Positions 8,382-17,069 are shown, counted from the first letter of the stretch. The stretch is DNA of 37,762 bases from Candidatus Eisenbergiella merdavium (GCA_019119595.1 DWWS01000070.1:1-37762); one strand, 5' to 3'. Program-made: numbers and translations. The notes: generated by a model from the letters alone, not told the origin.

Positions 8382-9302
8382 CTATTGCCACAAATACTCG
8401 GGATAGACACCTTCCGCTTTCAGGCGGGCGATGGAATCCATCACGAAGGGCTTATCCTCCTTGTAGGTCACGCCGAACCATTTGTCCTTGGAGGAAAGCA
8501 CCTCAACGGTCGCCTTGCCCTGCTTCAGAAGCTTATCCACCTCAATGGGAAGGAAGCATTCCGACTTGAGCGGATTCTTCTCCACCTCATTTTTAAAGAA
8601 GCTGTTTACCGCGCTTTCCAGTTCGCTCAGGATGCTTGCGGAAAAGCCCCACATGTTCATGGATACCAGGGTGTCCAGCGCAAGGGGCGTCCAAGTCGCT
8701 CCGTCGTCCTCCGTAAAAGCCGCGGCCTCCTCGGTCTTTACGATCTTGGTGCGCTCCGCGATCTCCTTCAGGTAGCCCTCTTCGTCGGTCACGCATACGC
8801 CTCTGGCAACGGAACCGTTTTCCGTGAGCGTGTTTCCAAGCTCATAGCCCACCATCGCATAGCGGTATTTCTCATCATCCTGATGGGTGGTCAGGAAGCG
8901 GTACAGCGTCTCATAGGCGCTTCTTCCGTAATAATCATCCGCATTGATGACCGCGAACGGCCCCTTTACCACATCCTTGCAGCAGAGGATCGCGTGCGCC
9001 GTCCCCCAGGGCTTCACCCTGCCCTCAGGAATCTGGAAGCCCTCCGGAACCTTATCGAGCTCCTGGAAAACGTATTCCACCTCCATGTGCCTGCTCACTC
9101 TGTCGCCCACACACTCACGGAAATCCTTTTCGTTCTCCTTCTTAATGATGAAAACGACCTTCTCAAATCCCGCTCTGTGCGCATCGTACATGGAAAAATC
9201 GATGATCTTGTGGCCCTGAGCATCCACCGGGTCGATCTGCTTGAGTCCGCCGTAGCGGCTTCCCATACCTGCTGCCAGAATTACCAGTACCGGTTTGTCC
9301 AT
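8382..9302 (-). CDS. Sugar-phosphate nucleotidyltransferase (UTP-glucose-1-phosphate type)
   Basis: 306 residues from the ATG at 9302. The N-terminus [18 protein letters not shown] is the nucleotide-binding loop of the NTP-transferase family, and [11 protein letters not shown] holds the metal-binding aspartates. The family activates sugar 1-phosphates as NDP-sugars. With galE directly downstream, UDP-glucose is the likely product, but the sequence differs from canonical GalU and the sugar is not certain. The two genes form one unit with a strong promoter at 9544-9573 and an unusually long leader of about 235 bases. Confidence 0.85.
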   Translation of the reverse strand: MDKPVLVILAAGMGSRYGGLKQIDPVDAQGHKIIDFSMYDAHRAGFEKVVFIIKKENEKDFRECVGDRVSRHMEVEYVFQELDKVPEGFQIPEGRVKPWGTAHAILCCKDVVKGPFAVINADDYYGRSAYETLYRFLTTHQDDEKYRYAMVGYELGNTLTENGSVARGVCVTDEEGYLKEIAERTKIVKTEEAAAFTEDDGATWTPLALDTLVSMNMWGFSASILSELESAVNSFFKNEVEKNPLKSECFLPIEVDKLLKQGKATVEVLSSKDKWFGVTYKEDKPFVMDSIARLKAEGVYPEYLWQ

Positions 9303-9543
9303 TTTTTCTTCCCCTTCTGCGTGTTTTTCACGCGATGTCAGGGTTGTGAAGCCAACATCCTTAAAGGTGTCAAATTGTTCGTAAAGTCCGCAGGCCCGCT
9401 TCACTTTACCCTTCTATTTTATCTGGAAACCCGCACATTCCACAACTGTGATTTGTTGCATAGAGCTGTCGAAATGTTAATTCAGGTTTTCCTTCCGCAT
9501 TTGTGCGCGGTCGGAGGAGTTCCGCCGCCTTTTTTCTGTATCC
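9303..9543 (-). other. Long hairpin-containing leader of the nucleotidyltransferase-galE unit
   Basis: About 235 untranslated bases between the promoter and the ATG at 9302. On the minus strand it contains GTAAAGT/ACTTTAC arms around a GC-rich core, and GCGTG-AAAAA-CACGC near the start codon. There is no supported ORF. No known riboswitch consensus was recognised. Confidence 0.4.
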
Positions 9544-9573
9544 ATCTTACCACAGAATGCCCCTGATTGGCAA
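9544..9573 (-). promoter_or_regulatory. Sigma-A promoter for nucleotidyltransferase-galE
   Basis: TTGCCA (9568-9573), an 18-base spacer, then TAAGAT (9544-9549). The -35 sits in an inverted repeat (GATTGG...CCAATC) that could be an operator. Start of transcription is expected near 9537. Confidence 0.6.
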
Positions 9574-9624
9574 TTTTCCAATCAATGCTTTTTTTGGCAC
9601 TTTCGTCCGGAGCGGGGCTGAACA

Positions 9625-9661
9625 GCGAAAAAAGGCCCGGACCTGTGGTGAGATCCGGACC
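9625..9661 (-). terminator. Intrinsic terminator after the rubredoxin gene
   Basis: On the minus strand GGTCCGGA and TCCGGGCC form a stem followed by a TTTTTT run, just past the stop of the flavin reductase-rubredoxin gene. Confidence 0.8.
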
Positions 9662-9674
9662 GTTTTTCTACATA

Positions 9675-10388
9675 TTATGCTTTTTTGAAAAATTCGGGAC
9701 CGCGGCCGCAGACCGGGCATTTGAAATCCTCCGGCAGCGCATCGCCCTCATAAACATATCCGCAGATCTGGCAGATCCATTTTCCGCCCGCAGGCTGTGC
9801 TGCGCTCTCACCGGTTTCCGTGTCAGCCGGCGCGCCGGCATCCGCCTGAGCCTTCTGCGAAGCGGCCTCCGTTCCGGCTTCCTGCTGCGGCGGCTGATAG
9901 GTGGGCGCGTTCTTCGGAGCCCTTCCCTTGATCACACGGTGATAATAGGAATAGGTCATGGGCGTTTCGGAACCGTTCAGGACCTCCGCTTCTTCTGCCT
10001 CCCCCAGAAAAATGGTGTGGGTTGGCGTCTCCAGCTTTCCGATGAGGCGGCAGACCACATAACCGCAGGCAGAGGCGATCACCGGAAGGCCGCCGGCCAT
10101 CTGCACGGGCACGCCGCGGAATTTATCCGTATCCCTGCTGCTGTGGAAGCCGAAGGCTCCGATCAGCGCAGGATCCGTGTTCTCCCCCAGGACGGAAAAG
10201 GCAAAGCGTCCCGTGCTTTCGATGCAGTCGTGGGTGTAGTTATTGTGGTTTACGCTCACCGCAAAGGTGGCTGGCTCCGCCGTGATCTGCATGATGCTGT
10301 TGGTCACGCAGCCCACCGGCCTTTCCCCGTCCAGGGTGGTGGTGATATAAACGCCGTAATTTAGCTGAAAAAATGTCTGAATATTCAT
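9675..10388 (-). CDS. hrb: High-molecular-weight rubredoxin (flavin reductase-rubredoxin fusion)
   Basis: 237 residues from the ATG at 10388. Residues 1-150 are a split-barrel FMN-binding flavin reductase domain (NYGVYITTTLDGERPVGCVT, VSVNHNNYTHDCI). A Pro/Ala/Gln-rich linker follows at about 160-200. The C-terminal 34 residues are a rubredoxin with both iron-binding pairs, CQICG and CPVCG. This matches Hrb of anaerobes, which passes electrons from NADH/NADPH through FMN to the Fe(Cys)4 centre and on to oxygen- or peroxide-reducing partners. It follows an SDR gene, and its ribosome site belongs to repeat copy B. A superoxide reductase occurs elsewhere in the window but is not linked. Confidence 0.92.
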   Translation of the reverse strand: MNIQTFFQLNYGVYITTTLDGERPVGCVTNSIMQITAEPATFAVSVNHNNYTHDCIESTGRFAFSVLGENTDPALIGAFGFHSSRDTDKFRGVPVQMAGGLPVIASACGYVVCRLIGKLETPTHTIFLGEAEEAEVLNGSETPMTYSYYHRVIKGRAPKNAPTYQPPQQEAGTEAASQKAQADAGAPADTETGESAAQPAGGKWICQICGYVYEGDALPEDFKCPVCGRGPEFFKKA

Positions 10389-10556
10389 ATTTTCCTCCAT
10401 TCCGAAGCGCTTTAGTGCTGAGGAACGCGCGTAGAAATCGCGTATGCGATTTCTGCGTTGCGCAAGGATACTTCGTATCCTGCGGCTTTGTGACGCTTCG
10501 GCACAAAGCCGGATGGAAAAATGTGCTATCGAGCACATTTTTCCATCTTACCTCCA
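10389..10556 (-). repeat. Interspersed 5'-leader repeat, copy B (full length)
   Basis: Fills the gap between the SDR stop and the rubredoxin ATG. Minus-strand order: ATGGAGGTAAG, stem 1 (10512-10547, 16-base arms), stem 2 (10483-10511), an extra hairpin absent from copy A (AGGATAC/GTATCCT, 10465-10481), stem 3, and the tail GCTTCGGAATGGAGGAAAAT before the ATG. Relative to copy A, stems 1 and 2 differ by paired substitutions that keep pairing. Directly after the first GGAGG an ATG opens a six-codon frame, MEKCAR then TAG. A second frame, in phase with the rubredoxin, is open for 50 codons. Confidence 0.85.
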
Positions 10557-10562
10557 TATATT

Positions 10563-11306
10563 TCAGGTCATCGCTGCCCCGTCCACGGACAGAACCGCTC
10601 CGGTCACGTAGGAAGCGAGGTCGCTTGCCAGGAACAAAAAGGCGTTGGCTATGTCCTCCGGCTCTCCCACGCGGCCCAGGGGAATGGTTGCGATCAGCGG
10701 TTCGATCATCTCCTTCGGAAGCGCCGCGACCATGTCCGTCCGGATGACGCCGGGCGCCACCGCGTTGACGCGGATGTGATCCTTTCCCAGCTCGCGGGCC
10801 AGGGATCTGGTCAGGCCGTTGACCGCAAATTTGGATGTGGGATAACCGGCCCCGGCCGCCTGTCCGTACAGGCTGACCATGGAGCTTGTATTCAGGATCA
10901 CGCCGCCGCCCTGCGCCCTCATCAGCGGCGCGGCAGCTCTGGCACAGCGGAACACCGCGTTCAGATTCAGATCCATGATCCGCTCAAACTCCTCCTCGGT
11001 GTAATCGTAGAAGCTGTTTCTGGCGGAAATGCCCGCGTTGTTCACCAGGATATCCAGCCTGCCGAACTGCTCCTTCACCCGGTTCATGGCTGCCTCAACC
11101 TCCCGCAGGCTTCCAAGATCCGGCGCCATGCCCGTCACGTTCCAGTCCGGGTTCTCCGCCCGCAGCTTTTCCAGGGCGGCGTCCACGGTTTCCTGTCTGG
11201 ATCCCCAAAGCGCGACCGCCGCCCCGTTTTCCAGAAACTTCCTCACCACCGCGAGGCCGATCCCTCTCGTTCCTCCCGTAACAACCGCAGTTTTTCCCTT
11301 CAGCAT
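10563..11306 (-). CDS. Short-chain dehydrogenase/reductase (3-oxoacyl-ACP reductase-like)
   Basis: 247 residues, start at 11306 (MLKGKTAVVTGGTRGIG) with GGAGG upstream. Classical SDR features: the TGGTRGIG dinucleotide loop, LVNNAG, catalytic Ser in NTSSMVS, YPTSK (Tyr-x3-Lys), and VNAVAPGVIRTDM. It reduces a ketone or oxidises an alcohol with NAD(P)H. FabG-like by sequence, but no fatty-acid genes are nearby, so the substrate is open. A strong promoter with operator-like repeats precedes it, and hrb follows on the same strand. Confidence 0.9.
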   Translation of the reverse strand: MLKGKTAVVTGGTRGIGLAVVRKFLENGAAVALWGSRQETVDAALEKLRAENPDWNVTGMAPDLGSLREVEAAMNRVKEQFGRLDILVNNAGISARNSFYDYTEEEFERIMDLNLNAVFRCARAAAPLMRAQGGGVILNTSSMVSLYGQAAGAGYPTSKFAVNGLTRSLARELGKDHIRVNAVAPGVIRTDMVAALPKEMIEPLIATIPLGRVGEPEDIANAFLFLASDLASYVTGAVLSVDGAAMT

Positions 11307-11434
11307 AAAAAACCTCCTTCCCAGGCGGCAGCGGAGCGGGGAAACGGCCTTCGGCCGATTTCCGGAAATGCCTTCGGTTTTCGCTTCTTGCAAGGCCTCC
11401 AGTTTTCTCCCGTCCTGACTGCTCTTTCTATATT

Positions 11435-11457
11435 TTAATAATAATTACTGTTATTAA
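11435..11457. promoter_or_regulatory. Inverted repeat at the SDR transcription start, candidate operator
   Basis: TTAATAA (11435-11441) and TTATTAA (11451-11457) are perfect inverted arms around a 9-base centre, just downstream of the SDR promoter's -10. The size suits a dimeric repressor; which one is unknown. Confidence 0.4.
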
Positions 11458-11461
11458 TTTA

Positions 11462-11489
11462 AATATAGCATATTATTCCAATTTGTCAA
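11462..11489 (-). promoter_or_regulatory. Sigma-A promoter of the SDR-rubredoxin unit
   Basis: TTGACA (11484-11489), a 16-base spacer and TATATT (11462-11467). The leader is about 150 bases. The rest of the 311-base gap up to the lipoprotein gene holds the flanking repeats and that gene's terminator. Confidence 0.65.
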
Positions 11490-11500
11490 TACCAATTCAA

Positions 11501-11526
11501 AATTAGCAGACATAATTAGCAGACAT
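11501..11526. repeat. Tandem 13-base direct repeat upstream of the SDR promoter
   Basis: AATTAGCAGACAT occurs twice without a gap, ending about 12 bases before the -35. The position suits an activator site. Confidence 0.5.
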
Positions 11527-11559
11527 GCTTCATTCTATTCTTCCCTGTCTGCATTCTTT

Positions 11560-11595
11560 TAATCGAAAAGAGCCGATGCTCAACGCATCAGCCCT
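11560..11595 (-). terminator. Intrinsic terminator of the sugar ABC operon
   Basis: On the minus strand GCTGATGC-GTTGA-GCATCGGC is followed by TCTTTTCG, shortly after the lipoprotein stop. Confidence 0.75.
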
Positions 11596-11617
11596 TCTCT
11601 CTGTCCGCCTGCCATGA

Positions 11618-13267
11618 TCATTTTTGGGCGGCCATATATTCATCTACCTGTCTCTGTGCTTCGTCGATGATATCCTGCAGTCCTGCGGTGTACATGGCAG
11701 TCTTAAACTGTTCAATCGCCGCATCCACATCATCGACCTGCCCGCACAGGAGGGGATACCAGTAGGTATCATCCGCAGCTTCCACCGCAGCGACCTGTGT
11801 GCTTACCGCTGTCGTATCAAATCCAAAATAGTCCAGCAGATGTTCAGGCTTAATATTCTCATAGAATCTTTCATTCATTTCCTCATACTTGATGTCCACA
11901 TCCGACTCCGCAGGATCATAAAGGGTCCGGAGCATATCCTCATTTCTCCATCCCCAGAAATTGCTTGCATTGTACGGCTGCAGAACGGAATATGTGCCGT
12001 CGTCATTAAGCTCCCAGTTAACGCCCTCAATTCCCAGGCTGGTCAGATCCATGATTTCCTGATTGGTAGAGAGGAGATTGAGCATCATCATGGCGCGTTC
12101 CGGGTTCTTTGTATTCACATTGATGCCCATTCCGTTATTCGTATATTTGGAAGCGCTGTAGGTATTGTCCTCGGCGAACTCAAAAATCTGCATTTTGCAT
12201 TCCGGATGAGCCGCGTTGATTTCATTGGCATAGGTTCTTGCAGTACCCGTATTCCATAAGCAGAAAGCCGCCTTGCCATTTGCGATATAGGTCTGGCGTT
12301 CCTCAAAATTGGTGGAAAGGACATCGTCCGGGATCGCGCCCGCGTCGGCAAGCTCCTTCATCTGATAGCAGAAATTGCGGAATTCCTCCATATCGAAAAG
12401 AGAGGTCAGCTGCGTATTCTCCGGATCGTAACCGTTGTAATAGATAAATGAATTGCCGTTCGGCGTTCCGCTCAGGCCGCTGTATCCGTTGGGGTTGCAG
12501 CCTTCCGTAATGCTGGCAATATAGAGCCCCCACGGGTTATCCTCCTTTACCGCAAAGGCATTCTTTCCGTTTTCCCCGCACGCCTTCATAAACGCCATAC
12601 ATTCATCCCAGGAGCCAATATCGTCAAATCCGTACTGTTCCATCCAGTCTGTACGGACTGCAATCGTAACCGGATTTACCTCTACAAAATTGGCGGGCAT
12701 CATGTAAATTTTTCCGTCTATCCTGGCCTGATTCCATGCGGCCTCCGGCAGCTGCTCCCACACATCCGGCATATAGGTGGAGATCATATCCTCCGTCAGT
12801 TCAAGGAAGCCTCCCAGCGCGACCGTCTGCTCGTAGTGGCACCAGGCAGGCGCCGTAAAGATCAGATCAAAATCCTCCTTGCCCGAAAAAAGAAGAGAAT
12901 ACTTTGTATCATGCTCCGACCAGGAGAGCCATTTTACGTTCAGGGACGCGTTGATCTCCCTTTCCGTAATCTCATTCACCTTCGCCAGAATATCATCATA
13001 GGTTTCCGGGGTGTCTCCTACCAGATACATGGTGATATCCACATGCTCCGAGATATCCGGGCCTCCTTCCGCGGCTTCCGCCGTTCCCTGCGCGCTCTCT
13101 TCCGCATCCGATGCCGACTCGCTGCCCGTATCCGAAACGCTGCTCTCCACGGACGCGGCGGCTTCACCGGACTGATTTCCTCCTTTGGAGCCGCAGCCTG
13201 CCAGCAGCCCTGCCGTCATGACCGTCCCTAAAAGGATTGCCAGAATCTTTTTCATGTTCCTTCTCAT
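11618..13267 (-). CDS. Sugar ABC transporter substrate-binding lipoprotein (LplA-like)
   Basis: 549 residues. The signal peptide (KKILAILLGTVMTAGLLAGC) ends in a lipobox with the lipidated Cys, followed by a Ser/Glu/Ala-rich tether. The body resembles family 1 solute-binding proteins. The C-terminal region (YFGFDTTAV..., Q-AAVEAADDTYWYPLL, GLQDIIDEAQRQVDEYM) resembles the DUF3502-type tail common in LplA/YtcQ-like proteins. The first ATG is preferred because GAGGAGG lies six bases upstream. It should capture an oligosaccharide for the two permeases just upstream; the ligand is unknown. It is the last gene of the operon before a terminator. Confidence 0.92.
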   Translation of the reverse strand: MRRNMKKILAILLGTVMTAGLLAGCGSKGGNQSGEAAASVESSVSDTGSESASDAEESAQGTAEAAEGGPDISEHVDITMYLVGDTPETYDDILAKVNEITEREINASLNVKWLSWSEHDTKYSLLFSGKEDFDLIFTAPAWCHYEQTVALGGFLELTEDMISTYMPDVWEQLPEAAWNQARIDGKIYMMPANFVEVNPVTIAVRTDWMEQYGFDDIGSWDECMAFMKACGENGKNAFAVKEDNPWGLYIASITEGCNPNGYSGLSGTPNGNSFIYYNGYDPENTQLTSLFDMEEFRNFCYQMKELADAGAIPDDVLSTNFEERQTYIANGKAAFCLWNTGTARTYANEINAAHPECKMQIFEFAEDNTYSASKYTNNGMGINVNTKNPERAMMMLNLLSTNQEIMDLTSLGIEGVNWELNDDGTYSVLQPYNASNFWGWRNEDMLRTLYDPAESDVDIKYEEMNERFYENIKPEHLLDYFGFDTTAVSTQVAAVEAADDTYWYPLLCGQVDDVDAAIEQFKTAMYTAGLQDIIDEAQRQVDEYMAAQK

Positions 13268-13342
13268 AAGAATCCTCCTCTTCTTCCTTTTTTTCGTAAT
13301 GATCTATTTTTCCGCTTTTTCAGAAAGCGGCCATTACCGGTT

Positions 13343-14272
13343 TTAACCCTTTACCGCTCCGATTGTAATGCCCTGGACGAAGTACTTCTGGACAAAGGGA
13401 TAGGCAAAAATGATCGGGCCTGTAACTACGACAGTCAGCGCCATCTTCAGTGTCTGGGACGGCATCGCCAGCGCGGAGCTCACATCGCTGGAAATCGAAG
13501 CGCCGGACGCGATCAGCCTCTTATAGGCCTCAATATTGTTCACCGTGTCATACAGGAAATACTGCAGAGGGAACATCTCATCCTCTGTGATAAACAGCAT
13601 TGCATGATACCAGCTGTTCCAGTACGCCAGAGCGATCAGAAGTCCTACGGTGGCCAAAGCGGGCTTGATCAGCGGCATGATGACCAGAAACATGATCTTT
13701 ATTTCGCTGCATCCGTCCATTTTTGCCGCATCTACCAGGGAGTCCGGGATCGACGTAATATAGCTCTTCATGATCAACAGGTTATATACGGAAAACAGGA
13801 GCGGCAGCAGCATTGCAAGATAGGTATTTCCCAGGTTTAAGGTGTTCATATACAAAATATAGGTAGGAACCAGACCGCCATTGAACAGAGTAGTAAAGTA
13901 GAAGAAAAAGGAAAAAGCATTCCTCCACTCAAAATCCTTTCTGCACAGCACATAAGCTGTCATTACAGATACAACAAGTCCGATCATTGTTCCCGCAACT
14001 GTAAGCCCGATCGTCACGCCGTATGCACGAACGATTACCATGGGTTCCTTAAATACCGTACCATAGGCTTCCCAGGAAAATTCGTGCGGCCAGATTGAAA
14101 AGCCAAAATCCGCTATGCTGGCTTCCGAGGAAACCGATCCGGATACCACCATCAGAAACGGCACCAGACACACAATGGCCATCACTCCGCAGAATACATA
14201 CGCGATCAGATGCAGCGCGACCACATCTTTTCCCATTTTCACCTTTCCCAGATGCTTCGCTTCCTTTTTCAT
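13343..14272 (-). CDS. Sugar ABC transporter permease (LplC/YtcP-like)
   Basis: 309 residues with about six membrane helices. The ATPase-coupling EAA loop reads DAAKMDGCSEIKIMFLVIMP, and the end FVQKYFVQGITIGAVKG is the standard tail of this CUT1 permease family. It lies 11 bases after the partner permease and 75 before the lipoprotein gene. No dedicated ATPase is encoded, as is common for these transporters, which share an MsmK-like ATPase encoded elsewhere. Confidence 0.93.
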   Translation of the reverse strand: MKKEAKHLGKVKMGKDVVALHLIAYVFCGVMAIVCLVPFLMVVSGSVSSEASIADFGFSIWPHEFSWEAYGTVFKEPMVIVRAYGVTIGLTVAGTMIGLVVSVMTAYVLCRKDFEWRNAFSFFFYFTTLFNGGLVPTYILYMNTLNLGNTYLAMLLPLLFSVYNLLIMKSYITSIPDSLVDAAKMDGCSEIKIMFLVIMPLIKPALATVGLLIALAYWNSWYHAMLFITEDEMFPLQYFLYDTVNNIEAYKRLIASGASISSDVSSALAMPSQTLKMALTVVVTGPIIFAYPFVQKYFVQGITIGAVKG

Positions 14273-14283
14273 TTCCCGTCCTC

Positions 14284-15213
14284 CTAAAACAATGAATAAT
14301 CCCTGTCGTACAGGCTTACAAGCTTATTCGCCAGAATGACCGTAATAAAGCATAATACCGACTGAAACAGACCGATTGCCGACGACATGCCAAAATCATT
14401 GCTGGAGATCAGAGCCCTGAAGGCCAGAGTATCGATCACATCCGTATATTCATATAGCAGGCCATTGGAACCCACCAGATTATAAAACATGTCAAAGTTT
14501 CCTCTGAAAATGCCTCCGACGCTCATCAAAAACAGAATTACCACCGTAGGCATGATCGCCGGAATCGTCACATGAAAGATTCTCTGAAAAACATTTGCTC
14601 CGTCAATAGCCGCCGACTCATACACGGAAGTATCGATTCCCATGATCGCCGCAAGATACAGAATGGATCCATAGCCTACACCCTTCCAGACATTGAAGAA
14701 AAGCAGGATCGCCGGCCAGACCTCCGGTTTGGAGTAAAAGGAAATTTTTTCTCCGCCCAGAGCTGTGATCAGATTGTTCAGGAAGCCATAATCAGAGCTG
14801 AAAATATTAAATGCCATGACGCCTACAATAACCCAGGAAATGAAATATGGCAGAAACATAAATGACTGACTCAGCTTGCGAAAGCTCTTACTGCGTATCT
14901 CAGTCAAAAAAATCGCAACTGCGATCTGAACAACGGTTCCAACCACAATGAATAAAATATTGTACAGTACCGTATTACGGGTTACCAGGCCCGCCTGCCC
15001 GGACATGAAAAAAAACTTGAAATTTTCCAGCCCGTTCCATTCGCTTCCCCAGATTCCGCCGGCGTAGGTATATTTTTTAAATGCCAGAATAACGCCTGCC
15101 ATGGGATAATAAGAAAAAATCAATGTATAGACTACTGCCGGCATAAGCATCAGCAGATAACTTCGATACTTATACAGTTTTTTTATAAAGCCTTTGACTC
15201 CTTTTGTTCTCAT
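14284..15213 (-). CDS. Sugar ABC transporter permease (LplB/YteP-like)
   Basis: 309 residues, about six membrane helices, first gene of the transporter operon. The N-terminus LLMLMPAVVYTLIFSYYPMAGVILAFKKY is split by the expected helix; the EAA loop reads ESAAIDGANVFQRIFHVTIP, and it ends SLYDRDYSLF as in the LplB/YteP group. It pairs with the next permease. A promoter (15259-15287) lies 39 bases upstream of the start region. Confidence 0.93.
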   Translation of the reverse strand: MRTKGVKGFIKKLYKYRSYLLMLMPAVVYTLIFSYYPMAGVILAFKKYTYAGGIWGSEWNGLENFKFFFMSGQAGLVTRNTVLYNILFIVVGTVVQIAVAIFLTEIRSKSFRKLSQSFMFLPYFISWVIVGVMAFNIFSSDYGFLNNLITALGGEKISFYSKPEVWPAILLFFNVWKGVGYGSILYLAAIMGIDTSVYESAAIDGANVFQRIFHVTIPAIMPTVVILFLMSVGGIFRGNFDMFYNLVGSNGLLYEYTDVIDTLAFRALISSNDFGMSSAIGLFQSVLCFITVILANKLVSLYDRDYSLF

Positions 15214-15258
15214 TCCTGTCCCTCACTTCCATCTGACTGTTTTCCTTTTCTGTTTTCC

Positions 15259-15287
15259 AGTATAAGGTTTTTCTTCTCATATCTAAA
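15259..15287 (-). promoter_or_regulatory. Promoter of the sugar ABC transporter operon
   Basis: TTTAGA (15282-15287), a 17-base spacer and TATACT (15259-15264). Transcription should start near 15252. With the terminator at 15388-15418, the transporter is a separate unit from the upstream two-component genes, as expected if the AraC-type regulator controls it. Confidence 0.6.
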
Positions 15288-15387
15288 TTCTCTTTTTTTT
15301 ACTTCCTTTTCACTTTTTTACCGATTTGCATCTTTGCGGCGAATGGCCGTTTATACAGGCATAACGGACGCCTTCCGGGTTGATCGC

Positions 15388-15418
15388 CAAAAAAAGCGCA
15401 GGCCTTTCTGGCCTGCGC
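15388..15418 (-). terminator. Strong intrinsic terminator after the YesN-like regulator
   Basis: On the minus strand GCGCAGGCC-AGAAA-GGCCTGCGC is a perfect 9-base stem followed by seven T. Confidence 0.9.
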
Positions 15419-15449
15419 CGCAATGTATTGCTGTCCCTTTCTGATGCCG

Positions 15450-17069
15450 TCATTCACCGATATGGTTTGCCGCCCTGTATTCCGCAGGGGACATTCCTTC
15501 CATTTTCCGGAATACCCTGTTGAAGGAGCTGATGGTTCCATATCCGGCTTTTTCCGCGATCAGATAAATTTTCTCATTCGTATTTATCAAAAGCTCCTTT
15601 GCCAGGCTCATTCTTGCCCTGACAATATAATCTGAAAGATTGCAATGGTATTTCTGCTTAAAAATTCTCGACAGATAGGAAGCGTTGAAATTTCCCACAT
15701 CCGCAAGCACCTGAAGGCTCAGGTCATCCTGAAGATGATCATAGATATACTGCTCTACCCGCTGTATCGCCTGATCTCCATACGAATATTCATCCTCTTT
15801 TGTCAGATTCGCCAATACAGCCGCCAGCTTCATCAGATAATCAACCGCTTCACCCCAATCTCGAAAGTCCTCCACGCTTGTCAGAGGATACATTCCAATC
15901 TGAAAGGGAATTTTTTCTGTCCATCCATTTGCGTTGATATACTTAATAAAAATCATGGAAATGCTGTAATAAATTTCCAGAGCCTCCAGGTCATGCATGC
16001 TGTCATAAGAAAGCAGCCGCCCTGCGGCCTCCGGTAAAATCCTGCAGACCTCATTCAGCCTGCCCTGCTCCATATAGCTTTCCAGCATAAGCCGCTTCAT
16101 CGCGCCGGTCTTACTTCCGATATACCCGGACTCATCCCCTGACGGCAGGACAGACAGCACCCCTTCCTCATTTCCCCTGGCAAGCGGTATCAGCTTTCTT
16201 CTGAGCATATGATATGCAGCGCTCAAATCTTCCAACTGAATGGCTTCCCGATAAACAGCGGCCGCCATCCTGATCTTCAGCTTTTCGCCGCAAAGCCTTT
16301 TCACGCTCTCCAGCCCTTCCGCACAGGTACGGAACAGATTATTCCAGTCCGCGGGAAAGCCGTCCATTCTCGGCTGAACAATCCCCGTTATATAATGAAA
16401 ATCCAAAATATACACCGCCAGCCTGACGGTTCTCGGCATATTTTCACGAACTGCGGCAAGTATATATTCCTGGTCTTCATAGCGCACCGCATCGTCAGCA
16501 GTACTGATTCTTGCCATGAAAAGAATGAACGGCTGATCTGTTTTCACAGGTATTTCCATGTGCAGAAGCTGCTCCTTCACGGCCTGCGGTTCCACAAGCT
16601 CATTGACCAGCTGCTCCATGATTCCCTTTTCCAGCCAGTATTTCGCCTGCGACAGCAGCGCCTCGTTCTGCCTTTGCTTCAGTGCCGCCTCCCGTTCCTT
16701 TCGCAGCTCTCCGTATACCTCAAGAACCGTATTTACGATCTTTTGAGGGGTTTCCGTTTTAACAAGATAACGGATCGTTTTATCCTGCGCCACCTGATAA
16801 AGGATTTCATGGGTGCTGTAGCCTGTAAGAAATATGACCCGGATATGCGACCAGTTTTCTTTTATCCTCTTATACAGCTCCAGCCCGTCCATTCCGGGCA
16901 TCTGAATATCTGTCAGTACGATATCAAATTTTATATCATTCAGAAGCTCCAGCGCTTCTCGGGCTACAGAAGCGGTATAAATATTGATTTCTTCGTCACA
17001 GGCCTCAAACAGCTCTACCAGCCATTCCAGGCTCTCAATTTCATCATCCACGATCAACAGCTGAAACAT
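15450..17069 (-). CDS. AraC-type response regulator (YesN-like)
   Basis: 539 residues. The receiver domain (1-120) has VDDE, phosphoacceptor Asp in VLTDIQMPGMDG, and LVKTETP with the conserved Lys. A middle region of about 300 residues has no recognised motif, as in other YesN proteins. The last 100 residues are an AraC HTH pair (SLQVLADVGNFNASYLSRIF and LIAEKAGYGTISSFNRVF) ending MSPAEYRA. It is 40 bases after the kinase and probably activates the sugar-transporter promoter downstream. Confidence 0.94.
   Translation of the reverse strand: MFQLLIVDDEIESLEWLVELFEACDEEINIYTASVAREALELLNDIKFDIVLTDIQMPGMDGLELYKRIKENWSHIRVIFLTGYSTHEILYQVAQDKTIRYLVKTETPQKIVNTVLEVYGELRKEREAALKQRQNEALLSQAKYWLEKGIMEQLVNELVEPQAVKEQLLHMEIPVKTDQPFILFMARISTADDAVRYEDQEYILAAVRENMPRTVRLAVYILDFHYITGIVQPRMDGFPADWNNLFRTCAEGLESVKRLCGEKLKIRMAAAVYREAIQLEDLSAAYHMLRRKLIPLARGNEEGVLSVLPSGDESGYIGSKTGAMKRLMLESYMEQGRLNEVCRILPEAAGRLLSYDSMHDLEALEIYYSISMIFIKYINANGWTEKIPFQIGMYPLTSVEDFRDWGEAVDYLMKLAAVLANLTKEDEYSYGDQAIQRVEQYIYDHLQDDLSLQVLADVGNFNASYLSRIFKQKYHCNLSDYIVRARMSLAKELLINTNEKIYLIAEKAGYGTISSFNRVFRKMEGMSPAEYRAANHIGE

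Noticed and set aside
8199..9566. 455-codon plus-strand ORF opposite the nucleotidyltransferase
   Set aside because: Shadow of real minus-strand genes; crosses the promoter and leader.
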